Assembly: GCA_019420545.1 (NCBI GenBank)
Contig: JAHZGZ010000274.1
Span: 5,903-13,612 of the forward strand
Length of the DNA: 7,710 nt
DNA from: Bacteroidales bacterium
GTDB lineage: Bacteria; Bacteroidota; Bacteroidia; Bacteroidales; Muribaculaceae
Direction: 5' to 3'
Of this stretch, positions 5,643 to 7,710 are shown one piece after another. The first letter of the stretch is position 1. Every line of letters starts with the position of its first letter. A model generated the notes under the pieces. The model was not told the origin of the DNA, made no database searches, and saw nothing but the letters and a program-made list of their open reading frames with translations. The position numbers were made by a program, and so were the translations under genes.

Positions 5643-7710
5643 ATTCTGTCTGATATGTAGCGATTAAGTGATTTGTCAATAGAGTGTTGGTATTGTCGGT
5701 TGGAATGACGCCGCATGATGAATATGAAAGCGTCCATCTTTTCCTCGAGTCGCTTGTAATCGTTGTTGATGATTACAGGTGTGCCACTGTCGCCGGTTAC
5801 ATTCAGAGGCAAGATTCCAGGCGTCATATCATCAATGCCGTCTATGTTGGGCTTGACTACGGCACCTGCCGGCAGGTCTACTACTGTCGGGGTGTCGGGT
5901 GTTATCCATGACTTGCCACCAAAGATTACTAACTCCGGCACACCACCGTCACCTACGATTGCAGGACCGCCTTTGTGTCGGTCGGTACCTTTGGCATACT
6001 TGGGTATCGGAGTTGCAAGGATTGTGGCAATTTGTACGGCACCCATAGCTCCGGCAATTGCCGCCATAGCGATACCGACCGGGAATGGTTGCATCTGGAG
6101 AGCGTTCATGATGGCAAGAGCGGTGGCGATACCAGCCTGGGCAACGCCGTTGGCTTTATCCCACACGGCTTGCTTATATTTGAGTTGCTGTTTTTTCTTT
6201 TCCAACTCCTCATTCTTTTTGGCAGTCTGCGCCTCGGCGGCTCTTTTGCGAGCCTCACCCTCTTCTTCAGTGATCACGTTTTTCTCGACGAGTTCGGTAA
6301 TCCTTTCAACCTCTGCCTCGCCGGCGGCGGTATTTGCTTCCTGCTCTTCCTCAATCTTTGCTATCTTGGCATCATAGACGGTGGCGACAAGTTCTGTGAT
6401 GGTGTTGAGGGAGTCTGCGGCCACTTGGAGCCACTGCTGGGCATTTGCCCGGCGTTGCTCACTCGCCTTGTTGTCTGCCTCGGTTATCCTTTGAATTTGA
6501 GCAATGGAGGCATCTGCCATAGCCGTTTCCAAATCACCTTTTGCCTTGGCGAGTGCCTGTTCATATTTGAGTCGATCCTCAGCTGATAGTTGCTCGTTCT
6601 TGAGTATTTCTTCCAGCATGGCAATAGAACTACGGGCAGTCTGCCGGGCATACTGTTCGGCGAGGCAAGCCTGGTCTTGCTCGAATTTGGTACGAAGAGC
6701 CTCTTGCTGGGCTACGTTGCCTTTGGCGGCGGCAAGTTCCCGGGCATAGCGTCGTTTCAGAGTATTCACAGCCGAGATGTAGGCATTATCCTGATTGCTC
6801 TGCTCACTTGCATAGCGTTTTTCAATCAGTTCTGCCATCTTCGTGGCGTGTTCTTCCTCTGCATCTTCTCGGAGTTCGGCATATTTAATAGCAAGGTTGA
6901 CTCTCATTTCCTCCGCCTGTTCTACGGTAAGAGTTTTGGCAGTTTCCGATTTTTGGATTGAGAGTAATTCTGCTTGATATTGGTTTGAAAGAGCCTTTTG
7001 TCGCCATTCAAGTTCTTCAGCCGAACCTTTCTCAACAATTGCAAGATGAGAATTTATGAAATCAGACTCGGCTTTATTTGCTCTTTCAATCTGCGACATC
7101 TGCAATTCAGCCATCTTTTGATTATGTTCTGCGGTCAAACCCTCAATTTGTTGGCTCAAGGCTTTTCGCATAGCGACCTGTGTTGATGTGGTCTTGGCGA
7201 GTTGTTCCTGGAGTTCTTTGCGCTTTCGGTTGAAAGACAGAATCTCGGCTTGCCGCTGACGTTCCAGACTATCGGTAATGATTTTGAGCAGTGCATTTTC
7301 TCCGGCTTGCACTGCTTTTTTCAGTTCGTCGGCCCTCTTTTTTGCGTCATCAGCCGCACTCTTATTCGCCCTGGACGTTGTACGTTCAGTTTCTTTCGTT
7401 TCCTCAGCATTGACAGCATCGACTTTCATCTGTGCAGCCTTGTCAAGTGATGCAACAAGATTCTCATAGACTTGCCGTGTAATCTTCTCTTGTTCAAGCA
7501 ATGTAGCCGCAATTGCTTTCTGCTGTTCCAACTCAGCCTGTATGAGCTGACGTTTGTACTCATAAGTCCCAAGGCGTTGTTTTTTCTCCTCTTCCTCTGC
7601 GGCATGAATGACTCCAAGCAGATAATTCAGACTATCTTCTTTGTGAGCCTCAAACTCTTCATCGGCTTTCTTTTTGGCGTCGAGAGCCTCTTTATATTCA
7701 TCTTCATCAT
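5639..7710 (-). CDS. Phage tail tape measure protein, C-terminal part (5' end outside window)
   Basis: The frame is open from the right edge to a TGA at 5639-5641, giving about 689 visible residues. No start lies in the window: the TTG at 7529-7531 is an internal Leu codon, and 59 further in-frame residues precede it. From the edge to about 6160 the protein is almost continuous charged alpha-helix, rich in Glu, Lys, Gln and Ala, as in tape measure coiled coils. A hydrophobic Ala/Gly/Ile/Met stretch follows (about 6015-6150), then a Gly-rich tail with YAKGT, HKGGPAIVGDGG and a Trp-Ile-Thr-Pro segment. That tail is typical of tape measure C-termini. Such proteins fill the tail tube, set its length and take part in DNA delivery. 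The stop overlaps the next start as ATGA, implying translational coupling. The call is confident as a class; the full length is unknown. Confidence 0.85.
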   Translation of the reverse strand, partial: DEDEYKEALDAKKKADEEFEAHKEDSLNYLLGVIHAAEEEEKKQRLGTYEYKRQLIQAELEQQKAIAATLLEQEKITRQVYENLVASLDKAAQMKVDAVNAEETKETERTTSRANKSAADDAKKRADELKKAVQAGENALLKIITDSLERQRQAEILSFNRKRKELQEQLAKTTSTQVAMRKALSQQIEGLTAEHNQKMAELQMSQIERANKAESDFINSHLAIVEKGSAEELEWRQKALSNQYQAELLSIQKSETAKTLTVEQAEEMRVNLAIKYAELREDAEEEHATKMAELIEKRYASEQSNQDNAYISAVNTLKRRYARELAAAKGNVAQQEALRTKFEQDQACLAEQYARQTARSSIAMLEEILKNEQLSAEDRLKYEQALAKAKGDLETAMADASIAQIQRITEADNKASEQRRANAQQWLQVAADSLNTITELVATVYDAKIAKIEEEQEANTAAGEAEVERITELVEKNVITEEEGEARKRAAEAQTAKKNEELEKKKQQLKYKQAVWDKANGVAQAGIATALAIMNALQMQPFPVGIAMAAIAGAMGAVQIATILATPIPKYAKGTDRHKGGPAIVGDGGVPELVIFGGKSWITPDTPTVVDLPAGAVVKPNIDGIDDMTPGILPLNVTGDSGTPVIINNDYKRLEEKMDAFIFIMRRHSNRQYQHSIDKSLNRYISDRI
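5864..5877. repeat. Perfect 14-bp palindrome in the tape measure gene
   Basis: ACCTGCCGGCAGGT reads the same on both strands, with no loop. It encodes part of a VDLPAGAVV segment in the Gly-rich tail of the tape measure protein. It may be incidental to the codon choice for Leu-Pro-Ala-Gly. Confidence 0.6.

Noticed and set aside
5763..6586. Two plus-strand ORFs of about 200 aa opposite the tape measure gene
   Set aside because: They are antisense shadows of a Lys/Glu/Ala-rich coiled-coil gene, rich in Ser, Cys, Phe and Leu, without family resemblance.
7529..7531. TTG as start of the tape measure gene
   Set aside because: The same frame stays open and coiled-coil-like for 59 codons upstream to the window edge, so it is an internal Leu.

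Overview
The window reads as part of a tailed phage or prophage of a Bacteroidota host, most likely a gut Bacteroidales. Every convincing gene lies on the minus strand, so transcription runs from the right edge to the left edge. The host assignment rests on three things: matches to Bacteroides-type promoter boxes (TTTG, about 20 nt, TAnnTTTG), start codons without Shine-Dalgarno sequences, and small accessory proteins resembling DUF2693 (WYL_2 SH3-like) and DUF3846, families common in Bacteroidales mobile DNA. Family assignments come from reading the translations, not from database searches.

Region 1 (7710 to 5064) is the end of a tail module. It holds the C-terminal part of a tail tape measure protein, cut by the right edge, and a 192-aa coiled-coil protein joined to it by a 4-nt ATGA overlap. 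A strong rho-independent terminator (5003-5041) closes this unit.

Region 2 (about 5012 to 3404) is a four-gene regulatory or accessory cassette. It holds a 74-aa very basic protein, an ECF-type sigma factor, a 110-aa DUF2693-like protein and a 97-aa DUF3846-like protein. The last two overlap by one base (TGATG) and have their own promoter candidate (4148-4179). A 12-bp inverted repeat made of two similar dyads (3407-3451) follows the last gene.

Region 3 (about 3350 to 1) returns to tail structure. It holds a large tail protein of about 858 aa, probably of the distal-tail/baseplate type, followed through another ATGA overlap by a second tail protein that runs off the left edge.

The layout suggests a tail operon split between the tape measure and the distal tail genes by a self-contained transcriptional cassette (a 'moron'). 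A sigma factor placed there could control its own cassette, the downstream tail genes or host genes; the sequence does not say which. Several strong hairpins mark the region, two of them inside coding sequence. No tRNA, CRISPR array, insertion sequence, integrase or attachment site was seen.
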